DNA of 64,000 nucleotides from Diploscapter coronatus (lineage: Eukaryota > Nematoda > Chromadorea > Rhabditida > Rhabditidae): the NCBI GenBank assembly GCA_964036155.1, contig OZ038423.1:14275249-14339248 (forward strand). The letters run 5' to 3'. The number at the start of each line of letters is the position of its first letter. The stretch's first letter is position 1. Shown here piece by piece: positions 46,322 to 59,200 of this stretch. Position numbers and translations under genes: made by a program. The notes beneath the pieces are model-generated. The model saw only the letters and a list, made by a program, of their open reading frames with translations. It was not told the origin of the DNA and ran no database searches.

Positions 46322-48869
46322 TCACGAAGATTCTTCAATCGTTTCACATTGAGTTTCGTTTGATGCTGAGGTTGGCACTGCGTGAATCTTGACATGGTCT
46401 TTCATGATCTTCTTTGACACAAATAGAAATCCAATACAGCCGAGAATTTGAGCGACTGAAATCGCTGAGTTGGATATCTTTTTTTAATTTATGAAAGCTA
46501 GGTGAGATGAAATAACAATACATAAAGTTATTTTAAAAAGTCATCATGATTTGCTTACTTCCAAGCATAGCCACCCAAGTATCAATCGTGATGGAAGATG
46601 AGAGGAAAAATGCGATACATGAGCCCATTGACTGAATTATTGCAGGTTATCATTAATTTTTTATAACAAAAAACTTGATAAATCTTCGACGCGGAAAATG
46701 TTTGTAGCTTCTTTTCTGGGCAGACGAATGTGCAGACGATAATTCGCATCACGTTGAGTGATGCATCGGACATTCCCAGAAGTAACCCGGTTATCAGGCA
46801 AACTGTGGTTCTAAAATGACAGTATAATCATTTTGAAGAAACATATTTGATTAATTATTTGCATGCGCAAGAAAGGTCAAAATTTATTCTTAAAAAATAC
46901 AAACTATCTAACGATGGCTCAATCAGTCGCGGTGAGTCTGGATTTGGTCGAACAGTACTCAAATTTGGTATCGAGAGCCAAACCAGTAAATAAAGTGTTA
47001 GTGCTGCAAATAGTACAAATTTAAGGAAGGCAGAGTTGAAGCAAACCTATAACGATTTGAATTACCATCGTTGGTGCTAACCCAAATAGAGGCCATCGTT
47101 TTGAGCATATTGCGATGAAAACACCCACTGAAATGAATTTATCTCTTTTCAAGTCTGATGAAATAAGGACAAACTAAATAATGATCCTAATCCAACCATG
47201 ATCATGTAATAACCGTATAAATTACGATTCGAAGATAGCACTTTAGTGAAACTAAATGTCGTAGGGAATGCGGAATTCCAGAATGAAACCTAAGATTCGA
47301 TTTTATTTAAAAATAGTTTTTTTTTCCTGAACCTGTAGACCGAATGCCATAAAGAAACTTGTCAAGATAAAGACTTTAGGCTCGCATATCACATCGAAGA
47401 TCAATTCTGAATTCAGTTTTATCTGTGATGATTCTCATGTATTTTTCCAAATCTTATCATTTGATCAAACATTGACTAATATAGTATAGACTAAAATGAT
47501 CAGTTATTCGTATGAAATTATATATTTTGAAGAAATGATTGATTTCTATGATACGTTCACAGTGTTACGCGATGAAAAACTTTCGGTCAAAATCAAATGC
47601 TTTCTCTCGATGATTTAAAATTGGTATGATTTTATTTATAATGTTTTTGTTACCAGGAAAAATTACAACTTACTAAATTGCCTATTCAACGTAGGGGTTT
47701 CGATTTTTTCGCTTTGCACCAAGCTGTTATACTGTCTGAACTTCTATGTCATCCAATATTATCAAACCACCCCTTCCTACTTTCTCGGAAGAAGCACATA
47801 AACTATTGCAGCAAGCAAAACAACACCCAGGCAGAATCCGTATATTACTCGGATTTCAGTATTCGAATAGGATCTAAAGTAAAATATCTTTCAAACTATC
47901 CTAAAGTTCTCTTTTTAAATAAATTTTTATCACCAAATCTGACCTGTATTCTTTCTTGCCTACTTTGTCATCTGTTGAAAGCACATTTTCCGAAGAATTC
48001 AAAAGAAGAGATTTGGAAGAAATCTCAGAGGCATTGAATGCGCTTATTTGATGGTTGTTTTTGTCGGTCGGAGTCACTGCGAAAATCCCCAATAGAACGA
48101 GTCCCGCCAACGTTATGCTAATATTACTTATTGAGCCTGAAAAGATCATTCTACGATATTTTGAGGGCTGATGAGGAATTACCCACTAAAGAAGAATTTC
48201 GCGTGATTGTCCGTCTATTCGAATGTTCTACCAGATAAAGCCCCTGTCCGGCGTAATAAACTGAAAGAATTAATATTTGTCTCCGGTAATTGTAAGGCGA
48301 ATTTTACGTCCAAAACCCGCTCCAGCCAGAGCCTGTGCAACATAATAATACGCGCCGTTCAGAATGAAAAATCCTGCCAGATAAATTATGAATGTTGTAG
48401 TGCCTACTACTAGCGACCTGAGCTTCTTTTATATTACCTTAGATCAGTTGAAAATTTACCAATGAGATCCAATCTTGTAACTTACAAGCGGTGCCATTAG
48501 ATTCGAGAACATGTACGTTCCATACATTATGCTTTGCCTGAATTACGGATTTTTAAGTAAAAATGGATTGTGAACTTTAAAATGTAGTCATGTAGCCTAC
48601 AGAAGATATAATGAAAATTTTATAAAATCCCTATTCTAAGTCTTTAACCCTATATCATAACTACGTAGCTACATTCCAAAATGTCATTGGATTTACTACC
48701 CATAATATCCAGAGTGAGCATTGAAGGAAGGATCCCTAGTGCTGACAGAATGCAGAACGCTTTCAACCACGAATGACTGCATGTTGAAGGCACCGGACAC
48801 AAGCAGAGTGCCAATCGCCAGAATCAATATCGAGAACAGCTCATGCTTGGAGGCTGATATCGATGGCAT
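46322..48869 (-). CDS. UNC-93-like multi-pass membrane protein (MFS fold)
   Basis: Membrane protein of the UNC-93 family, related to regulators of two-pore potassium channels and to UNC93A; transport activity is not proven for the family. Exon 1 starts MPSISASKHELFSILILAIG just after a CAG acceptor and gives a first span with SGAFNMQSFVVESVLHSVS, then FNAHSGYYG, a family signature. Exon 2 reads QSIMYGTYMFSNLMAPLVSY. Next come GAYYYVAQALAGAGFG, then YYAGQGLYLVEHSNRRTITR with NSSL, matching the family loop. A glycosylated loop (NASEISSKSLLLNSSEN) follows, then paired spans including YVLLPRK, EPKVFILTSFFMAFGLQ, VSFWNSAFPTTFSFTKVLSS, LTLYLLVWLSIPNLST, LITGLLLGMSDASLNVMRI and SMGSCIAFFLSSSITIDTWV. 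The last exon ends IEESS at TGA 46322-46324. About a dozen exons keep frame. Confidence 0.8.
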
Positions 48870-49860
48870 TACCTGAGCGAACACGAAGGCATGAGGTACA
48901 TAAAATCAATACGAATCTACAACTAGTTAGTATTGTTTTCACGATACTACAGATAAATAATCTAGCAAATAATAACGATAATCATGAAAGAAGAACCGAA
49001 GAGAATCTGAAGAAGCCTTTATAAAATATTTTTCAGAAATTTGAAAAGTCATCCTAATATAAAATCAATAAATCGTTTCAAGATATCAAAGTAAATGTAG
49101 AGAGAAAATAATACATACATTTCGCTCTGTAATATCCCACCCTACAGTTCTCTCATGTTTAAATTTATAATCGGTCAAACAATTAAAAATTGTAACGCAA
49201 GTTAATTTCGTCTGAAATGATGACTGCCAGTGATATTGATTAGAAGAATTAAACAATTGTATCAATCAAGCGAAGTCACACCGGTACATATTTTGCCCCA
49301 TATTGATTTGTTTCGCAAACGATGTCATTCGAATCGTCTGATTCGTTCTTCGATTTCCCTCGTTCGACGTCGCTTATCACAAGTTTGTCGACATGCAATT
49401 CATCATCAATTTCATAGGGAATTTGTAGAAGGTGAAATGACGAGGCCTATCTTTTCAATCACTCTTTCTTCATACGTTCGCTACTTCCCCTATCCCTAAC
49501 TGTTGATATCATCGTCTCTTCATTTATGAACTGTTAATTGTACAAGATGAGCAATAGTTTCACCCGAAATTAATGGCTTCTTAGGATTTGAAAAATATAG
49601 ATGATCAATTGTCAGATGTATTCCTAAATAAGTATAAAAACGAATTATATCAAATAAGCAAAATGATAGACGTGTCCAGCCCCGAGCGCATTTCAGTTTC
49701 AGTATCAAACCGTGTTTTCTTTTTATTCTCTTTCCACTTATTTTCAGTTAAGATATCCTCAGTCAACGGATTGTCAGTCACGTTCCGTTTATTTTGTTAG
49801 TCTTGTACTCATGAAAAGATAGTCGGAACTAGCGAAACTTGCATCATTTGACATAAAACT
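48870..49860. other. Upstream region of the UNC-93-like gene, one possible minus-strand exon
   Basis: A minus-strand open stretch at 49276 to about 49452 follows an acceptor-like AG and reads HVDKLVISDVERGKSKNESD, DIVCETNQYGAKYVPV then stop. It is acidic and polar like a cytoplasmic tail. No partner exons could be linked to it. The plus strand is also open there. The rest is AT-rich with nothing recognised. Confidence 0.3.
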
Positions 49861-49883
49861 TTAAATAAATCAAACTGTTTTAG

Positions 49884-50237
49884 TAGCAACCAAGTTGAAC
49901 CTCTTCCCCAACTCTTCCGAACCTTGCCTTGACGTCATCCGAAGTCACTGTGAGGTGACGGAGAATACGGACCTCTTGTACTCCAAAACAGGGAACCATA
50001 CCAACCACTTCTCTTGTTCGTTACAACTCTTTCAAGTTTGCAGAGCCACAAACAATTTAAATCACTGTCTGAGTTAGAACGACTAGCCATGTCGAACAAA
50101 TTTAGACAATTTAAATAATCATGTGCTATAGCTGCGAAGATAAGGGAAAATGGTTATTTGTTGAGTGCAAAGCTAATGCATACACGGATAGCATACTCAG
50201 AAGATGCACATGCAAATTGGAACTAATAGTACTTTGA
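49884..50237 (+). CDS. Candidate small Cys-rich secreted protein (partial model)
   Basis: After an acceptor (TTTTAG at about 49883) an open stretch reads ATKLNLFPNSSEPCLDVIRS, HCEVTENTDLLYSKTGNHTN and CSLQLFQVCRATNNLNHCLS, with six Cys and two N-glycosylation sites. About 50 bases on, another frame reads CYSCEDKGKWLFVECKANAY then LRRCTCKLELIVL and stop (50235-50237), with five more Cys. The Cys density and glycosylation sites suggest a secreted domain, but the join between the two parts and the first exon are unresolved. No family recognised. Confidence 0.3.
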
Positions 50238-50744
50238 AATATGTATGAATCACACGTTATGTCCAAATATAAATTCATTAAAGACACCATATTTGTGGTA
50301 CTCATCTGGCAAAATTTCCACAGATCTGAATAAATTTTGGCAGGCGGTTACCACGAATATGAAACTTTCCTAAAAATCTAGTTAATTAGAAAATCAAGTA
50401 ATCGAATAGACGAATATCACGAAATGTATTGTCGGAAGTACTAGCGAAAATAAGCGTGCATCCGACGGGACTAATGAAACAGAGCAAGGAAAATGGCGAT
50501 TGATAGATCCACATGCAGCTGGTCAGTTGTTGATGAGGTATGCAAAGACGCGAATGAGCTTTGATTCGATGACCATTTTTACTTAAGACTGACAAACATT
50601 TGTTCATTATTACACAAGTAGAACTATACAAAATGCGCATGATCAAATTGCTAATTTGATTTTTGGAACTTAGAGTTAAAAAACGGTTCTTTAAATGATC
50701 ATTTCCCTCTATACTGAACATCGTTAAGCTCCAAAAGCCAAACA

Positions 50745-53003
50745 CTAATTCCTGGTTCTGAGAATCACGTTGACATAATCTGGATGGACAATCGTAGCTC
50801 CATGCAACTTCAGCTCGTCCTGAAATCGACGACAAATAAAATTGAAAAAATAAATCGACTTGCAAACCCCTGTATTTGGCCCTTCAACAATGTCGTACTT
50901 CCTCAAAATATGACACAGAGCTACTTTCTCTTCAATGTAAGCCAAACGCATTCCGATGCAAATCCTTGGGCCCAGTCCCCAAGGAAGATAGGCTCCAGGT
51001 GGATGAGGGATACCGTTTAGCCATCTAAAGATGTCAATGATAATAGTGTTGCTGAAAAGTCGAAAATTCACCGCTCTGGCACAAATTTATCGGCATCTGG
51101 TCCCCATATATCCTTATCATAGTGGATGGTCCATGTATCGCAGAGGACGAACTCGCCCTTTTCGACTTTGAGATCGCCAGCAATTGTCGAATTCATGCAT
51201 TCGCGCATGTTGACGCTAGAAATGAGAGATTTTCAACTAATTCAAAATCGGGTCATTGACAACATTATGTCATAAAAATATTTTTTGCTGAATTACTGTC
51301 AAATTTTTATAAATAGAAAAATGTCCCACTTGGCAGCCAACGGATACATCCTGAGCGTCTCCTTGAACACCGCCTCTAAATATTTCAATCTTCCCAGCGC
51401 GTCGTAGGATATCATCTAAATTTGTTTCGTACTGGAAGAAATGTACAAATAGTTTACTGTATCAGTGCACTCCCTATCGATTTCTTCTTGAAGCTTCTTC
51501 ATTTTATCTGGATTCCTAGCCAGAAGAAACGCAGTGTATCCCAGAGCGTTAGCTGTGGTGTCATATCCAGCGAGTAGGAAGAGCATAAGCTGGATCTTGA
51601 TCTCATCCGAAGTCATACTTTTCGAAACCTTGGATTTTTAAAATATTTTATTTTAGAAAAACAAAATTCTTACAGAAACATTGTTTCTGGAAAACTCGCC
51701 AATTTCGTCCTGAATCTCGTCGACCTCTGCATCCAGGAACATGTCGATGAAATCAGACGGTTCTCCTTTTTCGATACCACGTCGTTCATCTTCTTTCTGG
51801 AAAATTCTAAGTAAAATTTTTTAAGTATTCACAGAGTCTCAATACGAAGACAACCTGATGATATCTTTTCTCCGGAATTCAACCTTTTTTAAGTTAAAAG
51901 TATTTGAATTTCAAAACCTACCCTCTGCTTGACTCGTTCATCAACTGCTCTTCCGATTTGCTTGATGAAGCTCACAAACATGCCTACTCTTGATTTTGGA
52001 ATCAATGCGCTTGCAAAGAGCGCGATGCGAGCCACAGCCGTTGGAATGAAGGAACAATATCCTAACATTGATAGCGTGGAATCGAAGTCGTCATTAAAAA
52101 ACTGAAACATAAATCGCTTGTGGATTGAAATGTGCCTTCTCACTTTCTTTGCCATTTCAACAAACGTGTTGTTGAACATCTTCGATTCAGTCTGACTCAT
52201 CGAGACTCGACAGATGATGTCCATAGTATATTCGTTGAAGTAGCTGAAATTTTCTTTCCATAAAAATTTCCACCGACCCTTTACTTTCGAATGTTGATCT
52301 CCTTATCAGCGACTTTGTCGAGTAACTTGACCATTTCAAGTGCTGAATCTTGTACTGTTTCGTGAATCTACAACGATCATTTTTCGAATTTTAGTTGCTG
52401 GATTCAAAATAAGAGCGAGCTCAGCATTTAGCACTTTATCAACGTACCTTCTTCAGGTTCGCATTTGTGAAAGCGGGTGTTGCTAGCATCCTCAACCTTT
52501 TCCATCTGGCGCCTCTGGCGAAAGACATGTGGATGCTCTTCGAAGTGTCGGGATTCCCAACAAATGGGTTCACATGGCGACCATGGAAATTCTCGAACTG
52601 CTTCACAAAGACCTCGTTGATTATGTTCAGATCGGAAGTGACCAGAAACTTATAAAGCCCCTGGTAGATTCCATAAGTCTTGCCGTACTTCTATAAATAG
52701 TGATCATGCTTTTTTCCTTTAAAAGATTATCGATACGGGTTTTTTGAAGGATGACATGCCTTAGATCTGTTACACTTCAAAAAATATGGTGCACCCTTTC
52801 GTGAAACTCCTTTTTACCTTCGTATAATCTCTGAGCTTCATCGTGAAAGGATCGCTGCTGAAGAATTGGTAGAAGTGTCCAGTGAAGAAGCTCTTCCCTT
52901 CAACTTCGGGAATATTGCGACGTTTCCAATAGGTCATGTGCCAGTGGTAGTAGGAAAGAACGCCTATGACGAAAGTTGACAGAACCGCGATGAGCAGAAG
53001 CAT
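50745..53003 (-). CDS. Cytochrome P450, CYP3-clan (CYP13/CYP25-like), copy A
   Basis: Microsomal monooxygenase using haem and NADPH-P450 reductase. Start at 53003 (MLLLIAVLSTFVIGVLSYYH) because a TTTTCAG acceptor lies six bases upstream and it aligns with copies B and C; an in-frame ATG at 53051 is less likely. A membrane anchor is followed by [12 protein letters not shown]. Exon 2 (about 52447-52690) reads [20 protein letters not shown] and WKRLRMLATPAFT (helix C WxxxR). The I-helix exon (about 51460-51625) has FLLAGYDTTANALGYTAFLL, uninterrupted by an intron. K-helix ETLRMYP gives ExxR; a PERW-type motif is PER|WLNG. The haem loop is PWGLGPRICIG, so the usual leading Phe is Trp. The tail ends NVILRTRN at 50745. 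Ten or so exons keep frame. Substrate unknown. Confidence 0.85.
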
Positions 53004-53093
53004 ACTTTTCTGAAAAATTATTTGATTAGCTTTGGAGAGTTTCAAATCCATGGCAGAAAACGAAACATTTTCGCTTTTATATTTGTTCTCCCG

Positions 53094-53152
53094 TGATGCA
53101 AAAGTAACTGATCATTGTTGTACTCTGTTAGAAATCAATCAGTTTTGCATCA
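53094..53152. promoter_or_regulatory. Paired TGATGCAAAA sites upstream of P450 copy A
   Basis: TGATGCAAAA at 53094-53103 and its reverse complement TTTTGCATCA at 53143-53152 lie about 90-150 bases upstream of the start. TGATGCAA matches the core of C/EBP-ATF composite response elements. The same 9-mer occurs before copies B and C. Confidence 0.5.
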
Positions 53153-53372
53153 CTTTGTAGTTTGAAATGGACAACATTGCGAATTTGCGTGCGATAAGAA
53201 GAATTGATGTTTGGCATTGCGATAATTTCTAAACACATCGACTTTCATCGTTATGCAAGAATGAAAATGTCGCAAAGATGAAAGTTCTTTATTCGAAAAT
53301 TTTCGAAATTATTTTTGCTTGTGGATAATTTATTTATTCTTGGTATGCATCAATAACAACATGATAATGGGT

Positions 53373-55768
53373 CTAATTTCTAGTCTTGAGAATCACGTTG
53401 ATATTGCGTGGCTGACTTATCAGCGCTCCGTGAAGATCCAACTTTTCCTAAACGTATTTCATTATAAAATTACATATAAAATCGAACAAACTCCTGTATT
53501 TGGTCCTTCGACGATATCATATTTGCGCAGTATGTAGCATAGCGCCGTTTTGATTTCAACGTATGCAAGTCTCATTCCGATGCAGATGCGAGGCCCAGCG
53601 CCGAAAGGAAGATACGCGCCAGTCGGATGTGGGACACCTTTCAGCCATCTGAATTAAGTTTATTTTTTTCAATATTCAATTTCAGAATAACCTCTCTGGT
53701 ACGAATTCATTCACATCTTCTCCCCAGATGTCCTTGTCAAAATGCAAGCTCCACGTATCCACCATGACGCATTCGCCTTCTTCAATCCTCAAATCTCCTA
53801 CCGTTGTAGACTTCATGCAGAGGCGCGCATTGACGCTGAATTGAAGTTTATTGAGTTAGATGAGAGTATACGACCTAATAAGAAATTATGAAGAAATAAA
53901 AAAACATAATTGAGTTTTATCATTCAAAAAGCTTATCATTTTTCTTTGCCTACCCAGCAGCCAATGGATATATTCTTAATGTTTCTTTCAGGACCGCGTC
54001 AAGATACTTCAACTTTCCCAAGGTGTCGAATTGTATCGTAGAATCAATGCACTCCTGATCAATTTCTTCTTGCAATTTCTTCATTTTATCGGGGTTTTTG
54101 GCAAGGACGTAGGTGACATAGCCCATAGTGTTCGCTGTGGTGTCTAAATCATAGGTATTTCAGAATTTGAATATCGCAAATCACAACGAGCAAACTTGAC
54201 AAAATTAAGATTCATTTCAAGTTTCTAGGTTGTGAGATTTCAGAGTTACCGAATCCAGCCAACAGGAACAGAAAGAGTTGCATCTTGACTTCAACTGGTG
54301 ACAAGGTCTTGGAGACCTAAAATGTGTGTTCTAAATTATGGAAATTTGCATCTCATGAGCTTTAGGCTTCGGGAAAAAGAAAACCATGAATAGTTTTCGT
54401 TTCTAAAAGATTCTATTATAATTACCGTGGTATTGCTTCTTGAAAATTCGCCAGTTTCATCCGGTATCTCATCTACTCTAGCATCCAGAAACATATCTAT
54501 GAAGTCTTCTGGGTCCTCCTTTTCAATTCCACGCTTTTTATCTTCTTCCTAAAATAGCTGCTTTGTTGTTATTTTATGAATCTATGATTTACCCTCTGTT
54601 TGACTCGTTCGTTTATTGCCTTGTCTATTATATTGAGCATCTTCAAAAATACGGAGACGCTCGAATCTGGTATGAGGACACTTGCGAAGAAGACGATTCG
54701 CAGAAAAATTGACGGTATGAAGGAGCAATAGGCCAACATCGAGAGCGTTGATGAAAAGTCGAAATTGATCAACTAGAATGGGAAAGATGAATTTGAGTTA
54801 GTTTATTTTCATTCCGTAAACATATTTACGAAACATTGTGGCTTCTACATTATACTCTTTTTGGAAAAAGAATTCCGGGTAAAGTAGCCTTTCTCCACCT
54901 GTTTCCCCGATTCAGATACATAATGTTATTTTTCGGTTTTGGATTAGAAGCCTTCAAATCGAAAAATCAAACACCTTTCTCGCCATTCCTTGGTAAGGAT
55001 TTTTGAACATCATTGATTTCGTCTGCCCCATCGAAACTCTGCTTATAATATCCATTGTGTATTCTGTGTAATATCTGAAGTGTTCTATTTCAACTTTAAG
55101 ATTTGAGATCTCTATTACTGTCGAATATCAATTTCCTTGTCTGCGACATCCTTCAAAAATCTCATCATCTCCAAAGCAGAGTCTTCGACGATGTTGTGGA
55201 TCTGAAGTAAAATTTGAAAGCGATTTTGAATAAATGAAGAGACAATGAAGAGGATTGTGTAGAAAAGGTGTGAGAGATAGCTAAATTTCTAATTACCTTC
55301 TTGAGGTTAGCACTTGTGAATGCAGGAGAAGCTAGGGCACGAAGACGCTTCCATCTAGCGCCCCTAGCCAAAAATAACTGAGTCATCTGCTCGGTGTCAG
55401 GGTTTCCTGTGATCGGATCCGATGCTCGACTATAGAATTTGTCGAACTGCTTCACGAAGATCTCATTGACTATGTTCAGATCGGAAGTGACCAGAAACTT
55501 ATAAAGCCCCTGGTAGATTCCGTATGTCTTGCCATATTTCTGGAAGGACAATTTTTTGAGTTGATAAAAATGAAATTACTTTCGTATAATCTGGTAATTT
55601 CATTGAGAAAGGATGCTCGCTGAAGTACTGATAGAAATGGCCAGTGAAGAGGCTCTTCCCTTCTTCAACTTCTGGTATGTTGCGACGTTTCCAATAGGTC
55701 ATGTGCCAGTAATAATAGGAGATCACTCCAATGACGCTTGTAGTTAGAATTCCGAGTAGAACAAACAT
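53373..55768 (-). CDS. Cytochrome P450, CYP3-clan (CYP13/CYP25-like), copy B
   Basis: Start [20 protein letters not shown] (anchor), then [20 protein letters not shown]. Exon 2 (about 55296-55541) reads [20 protein letters not shown] and [20 protein letters not shown]. An F-G region exon has [20 protein letters not shown]. The I-helix is split by an intron (about 54145-54248) between LFLFLLAGF and [10 protein letters not shown]. Next come [16 protein letters not shown]-helix KETLRIYP (ExxR), [19 protein letters not shown] with PER, and a canonical haem loop [11 protein letters not shown]. The tail reads [20 protein letters not shown] then N and TAG 53373-53375. All frames join, so it should encode an active enzyme. 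It shares a promoter stretch with copy C and part of exon 2 with copy A. Confidence 0.85.
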
Positions 55769-55945
55769 TTAAACTCAATATTTAAAAACAAATATTGAAA
55801 ATAGAAAATATTGATTAATTTCCAGTAGAAATTGTGAAAACAGTTGGTGTGTTTTATATCTTCAATGCATGATGCAAAAGTGTTTGCTTTCTGCACTACT
55901 TTGAGAGAATCGATCAATATTGCATCATTTCGTGTTGAAACAAAC
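55769..55945. promoter_or_regulatory. Duplicated promoter with TGATGCAAAA, copy B
   Basis: The 170 or so bases before the start are almost the same as those at 59596-59760 before copy C. They include TGATGCAAAA at 55870-55879 and an inverted TTGCATCA at 55920-55927. Confidence 0.55.
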
Positions 55946-56215
55946 AAGAGATTGGCAGTGTTGGTTTCGAGACTTGCAATAGTAAAACGCACGACCTCAG
56001 CACTTGGATTCGATCATAAACCGCGTTGGTCTTGATAGTTTTCTAATCGAGCAAAACCTTATCACAAAAAATGCCAAGAAGGCAATTTTGAGAGCAAATT
56101 GTTTCTATGGAACTAAATATTAATTTGGCCAGCAAAATCAAAGAAATTAGTTTATTGCGTGGATATAGAATCCATATTTTACATGATATTCGCAAAAATA
56201 ACGAAAATAATATTT

Positions 56216-59200
56216 CTAATTCCTAGTCTTGAGAATAACCTTGACATGAGTCGGATGTACAAGTGCTGTACCACGAAGATTCAGCTCCTCCTAAATCATG
56301 TTCACATCAAATCATCATCAAAAAAGTTTCTTACTCCAGTATTTGGTCCTTCGACGATGTCGAACTTCCTGAGGATGTGGCACAGCGCGACCTTCTCTTC
56401 TATGTATGCCAGACGCATTCCGATGCACATACGAGGTCCAGCGCCGAATGGGAGATACGCTCCGTGTGGATGAGGGGTTTTGTTCAGCCATCTAAGGCGT
56501 GAAAGTTGTCCTTTACTCATTTAGCTCAAGCAAACCTCTCTGGAACAAATGCGTTCGCATCTGGCCCCCACAGATTTTTGTCGTGATGCAGAGTCCAGGT
56601 GTCTGTCATCACAGATTCACCCTTTTCAATTCTTAGACCAGCCGCAGTGGTCGTTCTTGTGCATTCTCGTGCATTTGCACTAAATTGTCAAACTTATCCC
56701 AACCAAATTAGTCCCCTTTAATTTTTGAAAGTAATTTATACCTTGCAGCTAACGGATACACTCTCAATGTCTCCTTGAACACTGCTTCCAGATACTTCAA
56801 TCTTCCAAGAGTATCATAGTCAATGGACTAAAGTTGAAAATTCACTTTTCAAAAAGGCACAACTCAACTCACAGCTCCAGTGCATTCCCTATCAACCTCC
56901 TCTTGAAGTTTCTTCATTTTAGCTGGATTCTTTGCCAGTAAGAAAGACGTGTATCCCAATGTGTTCGCTAAAAATGAAATACGAATGATTTTGTCCCTCT
57001 ATCGTGCATATTTATCCTACTTTTCCAAAGAAGGACAATTTGGAAAACTGAGATAAAAATAGCACGAACCAGTCGTATCGAAACCAGCGAGCAAAAACAG
57101 CATTAGCTGCACCTTGACTTCATCGATTGTCATGCTTCTGGAGATCTAAAATTATCACATTCGCTGAGTTCTTTGAAAATGATCGAACCGAAACGTTGGC
57201 TCTAGAGTATTCTTCACCACCTTCGTCAGGAAGTTCATCAACCTTCGCGTCCAAGAACATGTCGATGAAATCTGACGGCTCCCCCTTCTCGATGCCTCTT
57301 TTCTCGTCATCTTCCTGGAATTATTTATCATTAGAAGTTCGGAAGTTTTCCTCTTCCCGAATTTACCCTCTGTTTGATTCGAACTTCGACAGCCTTTCCA
57401 ATTTTGTCGGTGAGTTTCAGGAAAATGTCGACTTCCGAATTCGGAATCATCGCACCGATCATAAAAGAGAGCTTGATGAGGAATGAAGGAATCAGTCCGC
57501 AATAAGCCATCATCGGGAAAAACGAGGTGTAGTCGACGTCGAAGAACTAAAAAATAATTCCTTTAAAAAATTAAAATGTTGTTGTTGCCTTCTTCGACAT
57601 TTCGACGTAAGGATTCTTGAACATATTCGACCCATTCTGACCCATCGACACTCTGCATATTATGTCCATCGTAAACTCGTTGAAGTAGTCACGAATGTTG
57701 ATCTCCTTATCAGCGACATCGTCGAGGAATTTCATCATTTCAAGAGCCGAGTCCTCGACAGTTTCATAAATCTGAATTGTCGAGGGTAACTCATTAATTT
57801 CACAAAAGTTTGTAAAACGCTTCATTTAGAATGTAAAAATATAGTCCGTTTCATAATTATGGATACCCCCCCTCGATTTAGGGGTTTGATAATTTCCAAC
57901 ATTCAAGAACATTGGAAATCGATATAGGAACAATTACATGGACTAAATATTCACATTCAAGAAAAAAAAATTTCATACTCGCTGTTTACAATGGGTAATT
58001 TCGCTCAAGACGTTGTTTCAGGTGTTTCATAATTATGGATACCTTTGTTATTTTAATTAGTCTGACGCCATAGAGTAAACTAATCCGACTCAAAATTTGC
58101 ACAATTATTCCATCATATATCCTCCTAATATCTGCCAAGTTTCATCCCGATCCGATGTTTTATAAGGATCCTACGAATTTTTTCCGAGAGCTGCCCTTAA
58201 CTATGGAAAATGGCAGTTTTGTATAGGATTTGTAAGAACTGCCTTCGAAAAAAATTCACTACTTACCAAAAATTTGACAAACCATAAAACTAATAATATG
58301 TCATGATAATATCACTATTCTACTTTCAAAGTATCATATTGGTTTTGTTTGAAAAAATCCTACAAGAAGCATCGCAAACTTTTTCCAAAAATACCCTAAA
58401 TTTGCCTCAGTTTCCATACTTAAGGTGGTGTCGTTTTTCGAACCGACTGTGCTTTCCAAATACGCACGTGAAAAATATGAATTGCGGCTTAAAAATTGTG
58501 CGACAATAGGTTCTCGTAAATCTATGTGAACTTAGATGAATATCATTTTATTTTCTCGAGTAGTGAATTTTTTTCGAAGGCAGTTCTTACAAATCCTATA
58601 CAAAACTGCCATTTTCCATAGTTAAGGGCAGCTCTCGGAAAAAATTCGTAGGATCCTTATAAAACATCGGATCGGGATGAAACTTGGCAGATATTAGGAG
58701 GATATATGATGGAATAATTGTGCAAATTTTGAGTCGGATTAGTTTACTCTATGGCGTCAGACTAATTAAAATAACAAAGGTATCCATAATTATGAAACAC
58801 CTGAAACAACGTCTTGAGCGAAATTACCCATTGTAAACAGCGAGTATGAAATTTTTTTTTCTTGAATGTGAATATTTAGTCCATGTAATTGTTCCTATAT
58901 CGATTTCCAATGTTCTTGAATGTTGGAAATTATCAAACCCCTAAATCGAGGGGGGGTATCCATAATTATGAAACGGACTATAGTGATTTCCCCATAGTCC
59001 TACCTTCTTGAGGTTAGCATTCGTGAATGCTGGAGACGCCAAAGCTCGAAGACGCTTCCATCTAGCGCCCCTTGCAAAGAACATGTGGACCATCTTTTCC
59101 TTTTCCGGATCACCGACGAACGGATTCACCTGTCTGCCGTGGAAGTTCTCGAACTGTTTCACGAACACTTCATTAATGACGTCGAGGTCATTTGTTACGA

